From positions 1 through 14,151 of the forward strand of contig JACCSH010000296.1 in assembly GCA_013813125.1 (NCBI GenBank): a stretch of DNA of 14,151 nucleotides, read 5' to 3'. The notes below the pieces were generated by a model that searched no databases, was not told where the DNA came from, and worked only from the letters and a program-made list of their open reading frames with translations. Shown here piece after piece: positions 1-7,816 of this stretch. The DNA comes from Nocardioidaceae bacterium (GTDB lineage Bacteria; Actinomycetota; Actinomycetes; Propionibacteriales; Nocardioidaceae). The position numbers and the translations under genes were made by a program. Each line of letters opens with the position of its first letter. Position 1 is the first letter of the stretch.

Positions 1-678
1 GGGCTCACGCCCGCCACTCTCGGCGACTCGGACTCATTGGTGGTTGGCGACGAAGTGGTTGCCGTGGGCGCACCCTTCGGCCTCGAAAGCACGGTGACCA
101 GCGGCATCGTCAGCGCGCTCAACCGCCCGGTGACGACCAAGGGCGAGCGCTCCGGCACCGCCACCGTCTTTCCCGCCATCCAGACCGACGCTGCGATCAA
201 TCCCGGCAACTCCGGCGGGCCCTTGATCGACCTGGAAGGGAACGTGGTCGGTATCAACACAGCGATCCGGACAAGCACGGGGAGCTCGGGTACCCAAGGC
301 GGCTCGATCGGGCTCGGCTTCGCCATTCCCATCAGTGACGCGGTAGCCATCGTCGAACAGCTGCGCGCCGGTGAACAGGCGACACACGCCCGCATCGGCG
401 TCTCCGTCGGTGTTTCGGCCGATGACGTCGGGCTACCAGGCGGCGCCTTGGTGCAGTCGGTCGAGGAAGGGACCGCTGCCGACGAAGCGGGCCTCAAAGA
501 AGGCGATGTGATCACCGAGGTGGATGGTGTCCCCATCACTGACGCCAACTCGTTGGTGGCAACGGTTCGGTCCTACCGTCCTGGTGACACGGTTGCTCTC
601 ACGATCACGGCGTCGCGGCCCAACGGCGAGGCGATGGGTGAGCCGCGAGAAGTCGAGATCGAACTCGGCTCTGACTGA
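1..678 (+). CDS. HtrA/DegP-family trypsin-like serine protease with PDZ domain (5' end missing)
   Basis: The frame is open from base 1, so this is the last 225 residues of a longer protein; the start and the catalytic His and Asp lie outside the window. The visible part reads as the second half of an HtrA protease core ([20 protein letters not shown], then [11 protein letters not shown]) with the nucleophile serine in NPGNSGGPL (Ser codon 211-213). A PDZ domain follows at about residues 128-225 (carboxylate-binding-loop region IGVSVGV, then [15 protein letters not shown]). Family knowledge: actinobacterial HtrA proteins are usually anchored by one N-terminal membrane helix and act outside the membrane in degrading or refolding misfolded proteins, often under envelope stress; the anchor cannot be checked here. 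It ends 90 bp before the convergent anthranilate synthase gene. A DegP/HtrA/PepD-like annotation is safe; the exact paralogue is not decidable. Confidence 0.95.
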   Translation, partial: GLTPATLGDSDSLVVGDEVVAVGAPFGLESTVTSGIVSALNRPVTTKGERSGTATVFPAIQTDAAINPGNSGGPLIDLEGNVVGINTAIRTSTGSSGTQGGSIGLGFAIPISDAVAIVEQLRAGEQATHARIGVSVGVSADDVGLPGGALVQSVEEGTAADEAGLKEGDVITEVDGVPITDANSLVATVRSYRPGDTVALTITASRPNGEAMGEPREVEIELGSD

Positions 679-740
679 GTTAAGCCGAGATTCGTCCGAT
701 CGTTGGCTGCCTACCCCAACCGTGACCGGCCCGGGCGAAT

Positions 741-778
741 CGCCAATGGGCTGGCGGCGCAGGCGGGCTCACCCCGCC
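741..778. terminator. Candidate bidirectional terminator hairpins between convergent genes
   Basis: Two GC-rich hairpins lie in the gap between the protease gene and the convergent anthranilate synthase gene. One is CGCCA-N6-TGGCG (741-756). The other is GGCGGG-N5-CCCGCC (762-778), which overlaps the anthranilate synthase stop codon at 769-771. Neither is followed by a T tract, so the role is inferred from position and stem strength. Actinobacterial terminators often lack a T tract. Confidence 0.3.
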
Positions 779-2760
779 ACGAGAGCAAGCATCAGTCCGC
801 GGATCAGTTCGAAACCGTTCTCGGTGAGGATCGACTCTGCGTGGAACTGGACCCCGCGGTAGTGCGGGCCTACGAGCAGATGCACATCCCCGGTCGCAGC
901 ATCGCGGTGAACCTGTACCCCTTCGGGCAAGGTCGTCTCGTCGAGAACCCGGGCCACAAAGGTGTTGTAGAAACCGACCCACTCCTCGCGACCCAGCAGG
1001 CTCACCCGGTTTTGGGTGCCCTGGAAAACGACGTCCTTGTATGCCAGCGGCATACCCAGGGTCCCAGCCAGCACCTGGTGGCCCAGGCAGACTGCTAAGA
1101 AAGGCGTCTGTCCATCCAGCAAGTCATCGACGGCCGACCGTACCGCTTTGATCTTGCCGTCCTCGAGGTCGCGTGGGTCACCGGGCCCGGGCCCGACGAT
1201 CACCACATCGGCAGCGTCAAACGCCCCGGGCGCGTAGTCGTGATGGCGTACCGTCTCGCTGGTCATGCCGAGCACACGGAGGATATGCCTCAGCATCGAG
1301 ACGAAGTCGTCCTCACCATCGAGTACGACGACATGCTGACCCGCCAGAGCAGGCTCTGGCTCGCTGCTCGACTGGTTGTTGAGCCAGAATCGACTCAGCC
1401 GTGAGTTGCGTTTGGCCAGCGAAGCCAGGACAGCGGAGTCTCTTGCCAGCTCGGCGATCTCGTCCGAGGGAGCAACGGGTGCGGGGACAAGTCCGAAGGC
1501 GGTGAGGATCCCGCCTGCCTTGGCGTGAGTCTCAGCCACCTCATAGTGCGGGTCCGAGTCTCGGACGAGGGTCGCTCCCGCGGTGACACGGAGTTCGCCT
1601 GAGGCGCTCACATCGGCCGTACGTAAGAGGATGGGAGCGTCTGCGGTCACGATGCCGTCGCAGTCTCGGCCGAGCAGGGCCAGCACGGCTCCGTAGTAGC
1701 CACGGCCTTGGCGCTCGTATTTCTTGATCAGCCGGCAGGCGTTCTCGACTGGGCTTCCCGTGACAGTGGCAGCGAACATCGACGATCGCAGCACATCTCG
1801 AACATCGCTTGAGGTACGCCCCGCGAGCACATACTCCGTGTGCATGAGGTGAGTCATCGGCTTGAGGTAGGGGCCCAAGATCTGTCCGCCCTCGCTGCAG
1901 ATGTCGCACATCATCTTGAGCTCCTCGTCGACGACCATGAAGAGTTCGTAGATCTCCTTCTCGTCGTCGAGGAAGTCGAGCAGCTGCCGTTTGCGGTCGG
2001 CGACATCGCCGATAGCACCGGCGCGGAAGGTGCCGCTGATCGGGTTCATCCGAACCTCCCCGCCATGCACACTGATATGGCGCTCAGGGCTGGCTCCGAT
2101 CAGATACCGGTCACCGGTGAAGACGGCGAACGTCCAATACGCTCCGCGCTCGCTCTCGAGCAATCGACGAAAGACCGTGAGCGCCTTGCGCTGATCCCAC
2201 TCCGCGATCATGGCCCGGTAGTTGCGCCCGATGACCAGGTTGGCGCCCTCCCCATTGCCGATCTCGTCTCGAATCACCCGCTCGGTGATCGCGGCATAGT
2301 CTTCGTCACCGACGTCAAACCCGTGCGGGCCTTCGATCGCTATCTGCTGATCAGGCAGCAACGCCAGCAGGTCAGCCACCCCCACCTCGTGCTCGAGCTC
2401 GATCTCGAGGCTCGACAAGGGCGTCGCGTCGTCGTGCACGTCGAAGCCACGTTCGCGGATCTGCGCGAATGGCACGCACACCAGACGATCGAATCGGCGC
2501 CCCTCGGCCGGCGCGCCGACTTCTACCGGGATCTCGCTCAGCCACTCGTAGTCAACCCGGGTGCCGCCGAGCAGCGACACCGTCTCTGCCCCCTGCAGAC
2601 GGATGAGTGCGTATGCCGGCTGACGGAGGATCTCGTCGAGCAGAGCCTGCGGCGGGGGCTGATCGTGCGGCGGGGGCTGATCGTGCGGCGCGGGCTGATC
2701 GTGCGGCGCGGGCTCCCCGTGCGGCGCGGGCTGATCGTGCGGCGCGGGCTGATCGGTCAT
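769..2760 (-). CDS. Fused anthranilate synthase family protein (TrpE-TrpG fusion, PhzE-like)
   Basis: A 663-residue chorismate-utilising enzyme with its own glutaminase. The chorismate-binding domain spans about residues 40-425 (ASPERH 223-228, PISGTFRAG 240-248, TGSPVENACR 334-343). A class I glutamine amidotransferase domain follows at about 474-660, with GPGPGDP (523-529), nucleophile Cys558 in AVCLGHQ, and His640/Glu642 in QFHAES. Such fusions add ammonia from glutamine to chorismate, giving anthranilate, or 2-amino-2-desoxyisochorismate in the PhzE branch. The segment LMVVDEELKMM and the flanking text look more like PhzE than canonical TrpE. The region where TrpE carries the tryptophan-sensing LLES motif reads LLGG (63-66), so Trp feedback is probably lost (inference). 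Residues 3-37 are hexapeptide repeats. No in-frame ATG or GTG lies between the repeats and Val61, so the repeats must be translated. The Shine-Dalgarno is poor. No trp or phz genes are nearby, so the product cannot be settled. Confidence 0.9.
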   Translation of the reverse strand: MTDQPAPHDQPAPHGEPAPHDQPAPHDQPPPHDQPPPQALLDEILRQPAYALIRLQGAETVSLLGGTRVDYEWLSEIPVEVGAPAEGRRFDRLVCVPFAQIRERGFDVHDDATPLSSLEIELEHEVGVADLLALLPDQQIAIEGPHGFDVGDEDYAAITERVIRDEIGNGEGANLVIGRNYRAMIAEWDQRKALTVFRRLLESERGAYWTFAVFTGDRYLIGASPERHISVHGGEVRMNPISGTFRAGAIGDVADRKRQLLDFLDDEKEIYELFMVVDEELKMMCDICSEGGQILGPYLKPMTHLMHTEYVLAGRTSSDVRDVLRSSMFAATVTGSPVENACRLIKKYERQGRGYYGAVLALLGRDCDGIVTADAPILLRTADVSASGELRVTAGATLVRDSDPHYEVAETHAKAGGILTAFGLVPAPVAPSDEIAELARDSAVLASLAKRNSRLSRFWLNNQSSSEPEPALAGQHVVVLDGEDDFVSMLRHILRVLGMTSETVRHHDYAPGAFDAADVVIVGPGPGDPRDLEDGKIKAVRSAVDDLLDGQTPFLAVCLGHQVLAGTLGMPLAYKDVVFQGTQNRVSLLGREEWVGFYNTFVARVLDETTLPEGVQVHRDAATGDVHLLVGPHYRGVQFHAESILTENGFELIRGLMLALVAG
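2649..2756 (-). repeat. Six tandem 18-bp repeats, in frame, encoding DQPAPH-like hexapeptides
   Basis: Six back-to-back 18-bp units occupy 2649-2666, 2667-2684, 2685-2702, 2703-2720, 2721-2738 and 2739-2756. On the plus strand the common form is GCGGCGCGGGCTGATCGT. The first two units have GGGGG in place of GCGGG, the fourth has CCCC in place of TGAT, and the sixth ends GG. On the minus strand they follow the ATG directly (one ACC codon between) and encode DQPAPH, DQPAPH, GEPAPH, DQPAPH, DQPPPH, DQPPPQ. Because 18 is a multiple of three, copy-number change would keep the reading frame. Near-identity of the units suggests recent expansion by slippage. Confidence 0.95.
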
Positions 2761-2769
2761 GATGCTTAT

Positions 2770-2780
2770 CGTCTCAGACG
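2770..2780. promoter_or_regulatory. 11-bp palindrome just upstream of the anthranilate synthase start
   Basis: CGTCTCAGACG is a perfect 5+1+5 palindrome whose near edge is 9 bp from the ATG. It lies where a ribosome-binding site or operator would be, and no good Shine-Dalgarno is present there. It could be a repressor site or chance; no regulator is identified in the window. Confidence 0.25.
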
Positions 2781-2786
2781 CGAAAG

Positions 2787-2828
2787 GATCCGAGTCTGGC
2801 GTCGCTCTGACGACGTGGAACTCGGATC
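2787..2828 (-). terminator. Nested inverted repeat between helD and the anthranilate synthase gene
   Basis: On the minus-strand transcript a 9-bp perfect stem (GATCCGAGT pairing with ACTCGGATC; plus-strand arms 2787-2795 and 2820-2828) encloses a second hairpin CGTCG-TCAGAG-CGACG. It starts 28 nt after the helD stop codon and ends 26 nt before the next ATG. It is followed by only three T residues. It may be the helD terminator, or a 5' leader structure of the anthranilate synthase gene. No run of Trp codons is visible in the leader, so a classical trp attenuator is not supported. Confidence 0.45.
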
Positions 2829-2856
2829 TTCGGGTAGGTGCGAATGTGTCGAGGGG

Positions 2857-5010
2857 TTAGCGAGGCTGCCAGCGCGAACTAGTCCCGACGATGTCGAGCT
2901 GTTGGGTGGCGCGGGTCAACACGACGTACAACGTGCGGACGCCGGCTTCGGACTCACCCACGATCTCGTCGGGCTCGACGATCACGATGCCGTCGAACTC
3001 GAGACCTTTGGTGTCGAGCGCTTCGAGCACGGGAACCCTCCTGCTGTCCCGTTCTACCAGCCAACCGTCGACCCGTGCCGACCAGCCGACCGGAACGACG
3101 ATACCCACGGTGCCGTCAAGGCCGTCAGCCAACCGGGCGACAGATTCTCGAATGGCATCGGCGAGCCCGGCGAGGTCGGTCTGGATCAGTCGGGGCTCTC
3201 TACCAGTTCGACGGATAGCGACAGGCAGGTCGGCTCCCGGAATCCTTGCCCGCGCGAGATCGGCGGCAAGCTCGAAGATCTCGGCGGAGTTCCGATAGTT
3301 GGTCGACATCCGGAAAGCGTTCTGGTCCTTGCCGGCCAACGCCTCGGCGCGAGCTGCCGATGCCTCCGCAGGAGATGGCCACGAGCTCTGCGACGCGTCT
3401 CCGACGACGGTCCAGCTTGCGCCTCTGCCCCGCCGTGCCAACATGCGCCACTGCATCGGGGACAGATCCTGCGCCTCGTCGACAAGCACGTGAGCAAAAC
3501 CGTCGTCCTCGATTGATCCCGTGGGACGTCCGCCCGGCACGGAAACCGACCCCGCTGCGCGGCTGCCACCCACGCGCTGATCGATGGTCGCTAGTTCCGG
3601 CACGAGGTCGTCGTAGAGATCGTCGAGCGGGTCGTGTTCCGCCTCAGGCTCAGGTGGCTCACCGAGCAGGTAACGCAGCTCGTCGAGCAACGCAACATCT
3701 TCGATGCTGAGGTCCGCAGCACCAAGCGACTCAACCAGCTCGTCGACCTCCGCCGACGTCAGGGCGCCTTGTGCGTCGGCGGCCAGACGGTCACGGTCCC
3801 GCCACCACCCCAGCACCTCAGTGGCGTCGAGGATCGGCCACCAACTGCTGGCGAAGTCGCTGAACTGCCGACTGCCCTCCATGGTCTGCGCGAACTCTTC
3901 CTTGCCGCGCTCGAGTGCCCGACCCCCTTTGACCTGGCGCCAGAGCGCGTCCAACAGCTCCGCAACGGCTTTCGCTCCGAGCTTGTTGCGTCGCTGACCT
4001 GAGCCGAGCACGGAACGGCGGATGCCGCCCAGCCGCTTGGCGTCCAGCCTCAACACGTCGTCGCGGTAGAACACCCGGAAGTCCGTCGGTGCGCCGGGAA
4101 CAGGACCGCTCGCCGTACGAGCCAGTACGGCGCGCATGCGGGCCGACCCCTTGACCGCGGCCACAGCTGGAACGTCATGCCGGCTGGCACGAATCCCGTC
4201 GACCACCTCACCGAGGGCGCGGAGAGAGACGCTGGTCTCGCCGAGGGAAGGGAGCACGCGCTCGATGTAGGACATGAACACTGCATTGGGACCGACGACA
4301 AGCACGCCGCCGCCTTCGAAGCGCCGCCGATCGGTGTAGAGCAGATAGGCAGCCCGGTGCAGCGCTACCACCGTCTTGCCGGTCCCAGGCCCTCCGCTGA
4401 TGATCGTGACTCCCTTCTGCGGGGCCCGGATGGCGTCGTCCTGCTCCTTTTGAATCGTGGCGACGACGGAAGGCATGGTGCGGTCACGAGACCTCATAAG
4501 TGACGCCATCAGTGCGCCCTCACCGACGAGGACGAGATCGTCGGGGGCGTTCTCGGCGTCGAGGAGGTCATCCTCGACTCCAAGCACTCGATCGGCAACC
4601 GATTGCAGCACCCGGCGCCTCACGACTCCGGCGGGGTCTTGCGCCGTCGCTTGGTAGAACACCGATGCAGCCGGGGCCCGCCAGTCGACGAGGAGAATGT
4701 CGCGGTCGGCGTCACGGAGACCGAGGCGGCCGATATAGCGGGCCGCACCGTCCAGCATGTCCAGACGCCCGAACACCAGCCCGTCGTGAGCCGCATCGAG
4801 CATCGCTAGGCGTCTTGCCGCTTGGAAGACCATCGCGTCACGTTCAACCAGACCACCCTCGTTGCCCAAGCGGGCGCGCGCATGGCCCTCGGCCGCCAAC
4901 GACTTGGCAGACTCAGCGGCGGCCTCGAGGCGCGCATACACCCTGTCTACGACCGACTGCTCGTGCTTGATCTCCTGCTCGACGGCTTGGCCGGAGATGA
5001 GGTCTGGCAC
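2857..5010 (-). CDS. helD: HelD-type RNA polymerase recycling motor ATPase (UvrD/SF1-like)
   Basis: A 717-residue SF1-like ATPase. Motifs in order: Walker A GGPGTGKT (206-213), Walker B LVDEAQD (509-515), VVGDASQSSWP (535-545), NYRNSAEIF (571-579), LDTKGLEFD (665-673) and LYVVLTRATQQL (694-705). The N-terminus (about 8-50) looks like the coiled-coil arm that enters the RNA polymerase secondary channel. The block YIGRLGLRD (92-100) to LLVDWRAPAA (106-115) is typical of HelD. Residues about 455-500 are acidic then Gly/Pro-rich and sit where I would expect the primary-channel loop (inference). Family role: these proteins free stalled or post-termination RNA polymerase using ATP. HelR, the rifamycin-protecting relative, is an alternative, but this N-terminus fits general actinobacterial HelD better. 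The GTG start at 5010 is preceded by AGGAG 10 nt away; the frame stays open far upstream, but that part is antisense to the MFS gene and rejected. Stop is TAA. Confidence 0.85.
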   Translation of the reverse strand: MPDLISGQAVEQEIKHEQSVVDRVYARLEAAAESAKSLAAEGHARARLGNEGGLVERDAMVFQAARRLAMLDAAHDGLVFGRLDMLDGAARYIGRLGLRDADRDILLVDWRAPAASVFYQATAQDPAGVVRRRVLQSVADRVLGVEDDLLDAENAPDDLVLVGEGALMASLMRSRDRTMPSVVATIQKEQDDAIRAPQKGVTIISGGPGTGKTVVALHRAAYLLYTDRRRFEGGGVLVVGPNAVFMSYIERVLPSLGETSVSLRALGEVVDGIRASRHDVPAVAAVKGSARMRAVLARTASGPVPGAPTDFRVFYRDDVLRLDAKRLGGIRRSVLGSGQRRNKLGAKAVAELLDALWRQVKGGRALERGKEEFAQTMEGSRQFSDFASSWWPILDATEVLGWWRDRDRLAADAQGALTSAEVDELVESLGAADLSIEDVALLDELRYLLGEPPEPEAEHDPLDDLYDDLVPELATIDQRVGGSRAAGSVSVPGGRPTGSIEDDGFAHVLVDEAQDLSPMQWRMLARRGRGASWTVVGDASQSSWPSPAEASAARAEALAGKDQNAFRMSTNYRNSAEIFELAADLARARIPGADLPVAIRRTGREPRLIQTDLAGLADAIRESVARLADGLDGTVGIVVPVGWSARVDGWLVERDSRRVPVLEALDTKGLEFDGIVIVEPDEIVGESEAGVRTLYVVLTRATQQLDIVGTSSRWQPR

Positions 5011-5143
5011 CGGGAATTCGCTCCTACTGTTCCGAAGTGATGAACGAACTATCCTCGCACAACCGAACAGGTTGGAGTTAAGCGGAGCTCGTCGGAATAG
5101 GCCTTTGGACAAGACAGTTCCTCCGTCAATGGGCAGGGTCGAC
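5011..5143. promoter_or_regulatory. Shared divergent regulatory region of helD and the MFS transporter gene
   Basis: This 133-bp gap holds the start signals of two divergent genes. Visible elements are the helD ribosome site AGGAG (5021-5025, minus strand), an inverted repeat CAACC-GAACA-GGTTG (5060-5074) that could be an operator, and a weak plus-strand promoter candidate (TTGGAG 5072-5077, 18-bp spacer, AATAGG 5096-5101). No strong consensus promoter is seen on either strand. Confidence 0.4.
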
Positions 5144-6568
5144 GTGACACAGCCACTGCGGCTCGACAGCAGCGCGGGCCGTGGCGTTCTTGCGGCTGCA
5201 GTGCTCGGCTCCGGCATGGCCATGCTCGACGGGACCGTCGTCAACGTGGCGCTGCGCAGAATCGGCCACGATCTCGATGCGAGTCTTTCGCAGCTGCAAT
5301 GGATCTCGAACGGATACCTGCTCGCCCTCGCCTCCCTGATCTTGCTAGGCGGATCGCTGGGAGACCGGTTCGGTCGAAGGCGTGTCTTCGTAATCGGTGT
5401 CGTCTGGTTCGCGCTCGCCTCACTGTTGTGCGGCATCGCCCAGACGCCAGAGCAGTTGATCGTTGCTCGCGTCGTGCAAGGGATCGGAGCAGCACTATTG
5501 ACACCTGGCAGCCTCGCGATGATCCAAGGAGCCATTGCTCCGATAGACCGACCCAAGGCGATCGGGTCCTGGTCGGGACTCGGCGGCATCGCCGCGGCTC
5601 TCGGACCCTTCATCGGTGGCTGGCTCGTCCAATACGCCAGCTGGAGATGGGTGTTCTTGCTGAACCTGCCAGTTGCTGTGGTCACCGTTGCCATCGCGCG
5701 CCGATGCGTACCCGAGACCCAAGACCCGGACGCGCTCGACAGCTTCGACATTGCTGGTGCTGTGCTCGGCGCCGCCAGCCTCGCGGGTATGACGTTCGCG
5801 CTCATCGAGTCGCGGACCTCACCAGCCACTTTGGTCATGCTCGCTGCTGCCGGAGGCGTGCTCAGCGCGGTCGCGTTCGTCGTCGTCGAGCGGCGGAGTA
5901 ACTCCCCCATGATGCCGACGAGTCTCTTCGCCTCCCGTCAGTTCAGTGCCGCCAACGCGATGACACTGCTGGTCTACGCAGCACTCGGCGGTGTCATCTT
6001 CTTCCTCGTGCTCGAACTCCAGACAGTGGTCGGCTATGGGCCACTACGCGCCGGCCTGGCCACGCTGCCGATAACGGTGGTGATGCTGCTGCTCGCGAAG
6101 CGCGGCGGCGCGCTCTCCTCGCGGATCGGGCCACGCCTACCGATGTCGCTTGGGCCCCTCGTGTGCGCCGCCGGGATCGGGTGGCTGGCGCTGGTCGACG
6201 CCTCGTCGACGTACTGGCTCGACATCTTCCCGGGCATTTTCGTGTTCGCGCTGGGGCTCGCACTACTGGTCGCACCCTTGACGGGGACAGTTCTCGCAGC
6301 TGCGCCGGATCGCAATGCCGGCATCGCCAGTGGCGTGAACAACGCTCTCGCACGGGCGGGGTCGCTGTTGGCGGTCTCGGCACTACCCGCGGCAGTAGGA
6401 CTCCACGGGGCCGACTACGACCGCCCTGCCGCGTTGTCCGCCGGTTACCAGCAGGCGATGTGGATCTGTGTGCTGCTCTTGGTGGGTGGCGGCCTGACGT
6501 CCTACGCCTTGATCCGAAATCCACGGCCCGCGCAAGCGGCCACCCTGCGGTCAGGCTCGGCCGGCTGA
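5144..6568 (+). CDS. MFS drug-efflux-type transporter (DHA2/EmrB-QacA family)
   Basis: A 474-residue, highly hydrophobic membrane protein. Diagnostic motifs: [11 protein letters not shown] (27-37, the TM1 motif of DHA2 exporters), motif [12 protein letters not shown] (70-80) in the TM2-TM3 loop, and GPFIGGWL (154-161) followed by [11 protein letters not shown] (166-176). Length and motifs suit a 14-helix proton-driven exporter of drugs or metabolites; the substrate cannot be read from sequence. I prefer the GTG at 5144 (N-terminus [10 protein letters not shown]), preceded by GGGCAGGG 5 nt away. An ATG at 5129 would add five residues and has no ribosome site; the frame also extends upstream into helD antisense, which I discount. 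It is divergent from helD across 133 bp, and its last 18 bp overlap the 3' end of the convergent bsaP gene. No TetR or MarR regulator gene adjoins it. Confidence 0.92.
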   Translation: MTQPLRLDSSAGRGVLAAAVLGSGMAMLDGTVVNVALRRIGHDLDASLSQLQWISNGYLLALASLILLGGSLGDRFGRRRVFVIGVVWFALASLLCGIAQTPEQLIVARVVQGIGAALLTPGSLAMIQGAIAPIDRPKAIGSWSGLGGIAAALGPFIGGWLVQYASWRWVFLLNLPVAVVTVAIARRCVPETQDPDALDSFDIAGAVLGAASLAGMTFALIESRTSPATLVMLAAAGGVLSAVAFVVVERRSNSPMMPTSLFASRQFSAANAMTLLVYAALGGVIFFLVLELQTVVGYGPLRAGLATLPITVVMLLLAKRGGALSSRIGPRLPMSLGPLVCAAGIGWLALVDASSTYWLDIFPGIFVFALGLALLVAPLTGTVLAAAPDRNAGIASGVNNALARAGSLLAVSALPAAVGLHGADYDRPAALSAGYQQAMWICVLLLVGGGLTSYALIRNPRPAQAATLRSGSAG

Positions 6569-6772
6569 TCGCATGTCACCGTGCGTGGAGCAGCGCGCCG
6601 TCCAGCCGCGCGGTGTCACCTGCACAATCAGCCGTCGGCGGCACTGGCGACAAAAACGCGGCGGTTCGAGCTCGCGTTTCACCTGGCACTGAGCATGATC
6701 GGCCTCGTCGGCGGGTTGACCGCAGTGGTCGCAGTGAGAGCGGTTCGCTGCCCAGCCAGCTGCCTCGTTCAC
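6551..6772 (-). CDS. bsaP: BsaP-like biotin synthase auxiliary protein (small cysteine-rich protein)
   Basis: A 73-residue protein with six cysteines: CDHC (14-17), Cys29, CRQC (41-44) and Cys61. The stretch [19 protein letters not shown] is highly characteristic of the small gene found next to bioB in mycobacteria and other actinobacteria (the Rv1590 type). That protein is described as needed for biotin synthase activity, probably by supporting its iron-sulfur clusters. The GTG start at 6772 overlaps the bioB stop as GTGA, the four-base overlap typical of translational coupling, which supports both the start and the functional link. Much longer upstream extension in this frame is antisense or out-of-frame to bioB and is rejected. 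Its 3' end overlaps the convergent MFS gene by 18 bp. Family assignment is from remembered pattern; metal binding is inferred from the CxxC pairs. Confidence 0.88.
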   Translation of the reverse strand: MNEAAGWAANRSHCDHCGQPADEADHAQCQVKRELEPPRFCRQCRRRLIVQVTPRGWTARCSTHGDMRSAGRA

Positions 6773-7785
6773 AGCGTCTTGGACAGTTCCTTGATCGGCA
6801 TCTGTAGGTCGGACAGCAATGCCAGGTCCTCGTCCGCGTCGCGTCCCAAGGTGGTGAGGTAGTTGCCCACGATGACGGCGTTGACTCCCCCGAGCAGTCC
6901 TTCGCGGGTACCTAGCGCGCCGAGCGTCAACTCCCGCCCTCCTGCGTACCGCAAGACCGTGTGCGGCAGTGCCAACCTGAAAGCTGCGACTGCTCGCAGT
7001 GCATCCGCGGAATCCATCACGGGCAGATTTCCGAACGGAGTTCCCGGGCGAGGGTTGAGGAAGTTGAGTGGCACCTCGTGTGGCTGCAACTCGGCGAGTT
7101 GGGCTGCGAGCTCGGCACGCTGCTCGAGCGACTCGCCCATCCCCACGAGTCCCCCGCAGCACAGTTCCAGCCCGGCCTCGCGCACCATCTCGCACGTCTC
7201 CCAACGTTCCTCGAAGGTGTGGGTGGTGACGACCTGGGGGAAGTAGCTGCGAGCGGCTTCGAGGTTGTGGTTGTAGCGGTGCACACCCATTTCGACCAAC
7301 CGGTCGACCTGCTCTTGGGTCAGCATGCCGAGAGAGCAGGCGATGTTAATTTCGACCTCGGCGCGGATCGCCTCGATGCCCGCTTGGACCTGGTTGAGCA
7401 GTCGTTCATCAGGTCCTCGCACTGCCGCCACGATGCAGAACTCCGACGCACCCATGTCCGCCGTCTCTCTGGCCGCGCGCACGAGTTCGGGGATGTTCAG
7501 CCACACTGCCCGAACCGGAGACGTGAACTGACCTGATTGAGAACAGAAGTGACAGTCCTCAGGGCAGCCACCGGTCTTGAGCGAGACGATTCCCTCGACT
7601 TCGACCTCGGGGCCGCACCAGGCGAATCGCACTTGATGCGCCAACGCGAGGAGGTCGGGGAGCATCGCGTCGGGCAGGGATAGGACCTCGACGAGCTGCC
7701 GTTCGACCAGACCGACGCCGCCCACGAGTACCTGGGTTCGGGCTGCATCGAGGATGTCCGCCGCCGCGGCCGGGGTTCGGTTCAC
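6769..7785 (-). CDS. bioB: Biotin synthase BioB (radical SAM)
   Basis: A 338-residue radical-SAM enzyme that inserts sulfur into dethiobiotin to form biotin, the last step of the pathway. The radical-SAM motif CPEDCHFC (Cys74, 78, 81) binds the [4Fe-4S] cluster. By comparison with E. coli BioB, the [2Fe-2S] cluster ligands correspond to Cys117 (EFCIVAA), Cys150 (IACSLG), Cys210 ([10 protein letters not shown]) and Arg284 (AGGRE). YNHNLE (171-176) is the usual substrate-pocket segment, and VGNYLTTLG (306-314) closes the barrel. All key residues are present, so it should be active. The GTG start at 7785 has no well-spaced Shine-Dalgarno but has a TAGATT -10-like box 6 nt upstream, which suggests a leaderless mRNA. 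It is co-translated with bsaP through a GTGA overlap and is divergent from bioA across 46 bp. Confidence 0.97.
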   Translation of the reverse strand: MNRTPAAAADILDAARTQVLVGGVGLVERQLVEVLSLPDAMLPDLLALAHQVRFAWCGPEVEVEGIVSLKTGGCPEDCHFCSQSGQFTSPVRAVWLNIPELVRAARETADMGASEFCIVAAVRGPDERLLNQVQAGIEAIRAEVEINIACSLGMLTQEQVDRLVEMGVHRYNHNLEAARSYFPQVVTTHTFEERWETCEMVREAGLELCCGGLVGMGESLEQRAELAAQLAELQPHEVPLNFLNPRPGTPFGNLPVMDSADALRAVAAFRLALPHTVLRYAGGRELTLGALGTREGLLGGVNAVIVGNYLTTLGRDADEDLALLSDLQMPIKELSKTL

Positions 7786-7791
7786 GGCCGC

Positions 7792-7797
7792 AATCTA
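7792..7797 (-). promoter_or_regulatory. Candidate -10 box of bioB (TAGATT), leaderless arrangement
   Basis: TAGATT on the minus strand fits the actinobacterial TANNNT -10 pattern and sits 6 nt before the bioB GTG. Transcription would then begin at or next to the start codon. No clear -35 is seen. Confidence 0.5.
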
Positions 7798-7816
7798 CCC
7801 CTGCGATCTCGGTCTG

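Noticed and set aside
2761..2856. Possible classical trp attenuator with a Trp-rich leader peptide.
   Set aside because: No short frame with clustered TGG codons is present in the leader, and no T-rich terminator follows the stem.
1840..3516. Long plus-strand open frame (558 codons) running across the anthranilate synthase and helD genes.
   Set aside because: It is antisense to two well-supported genes, crosses their boundary, includes the antisense of the 18-bp repeat, and shows no recognisable domain. It is a GC-rich shadow frame.
5099..5117. AGGCCTTTGGACAAGACAG resembles the rifamycin-associated element found upstream of helR and other rifamycin genes.
   Set aside because: It matches the consensus I remember at only about 11 of 19 positions, has imperfect dyad symmetry, and the adjacent ATPase looks like HelD rather than HelR. 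Chance is a sufficient explanation.
5011..5910. Upstream extension of the helD frame by 300 codons.
   Set aside because: It is antisense to the MFS gene, has no family similarity, and a strong AGGAG site marks the GTG at 5010 as the start.
6773..7204. Upstream extension of the bsaP frame through bioB.
   Set aside because: It overlaps bioB out of frame with Arg-rich low-information sequence, whereas the GTGA overlap start gives a normal BsaP length.
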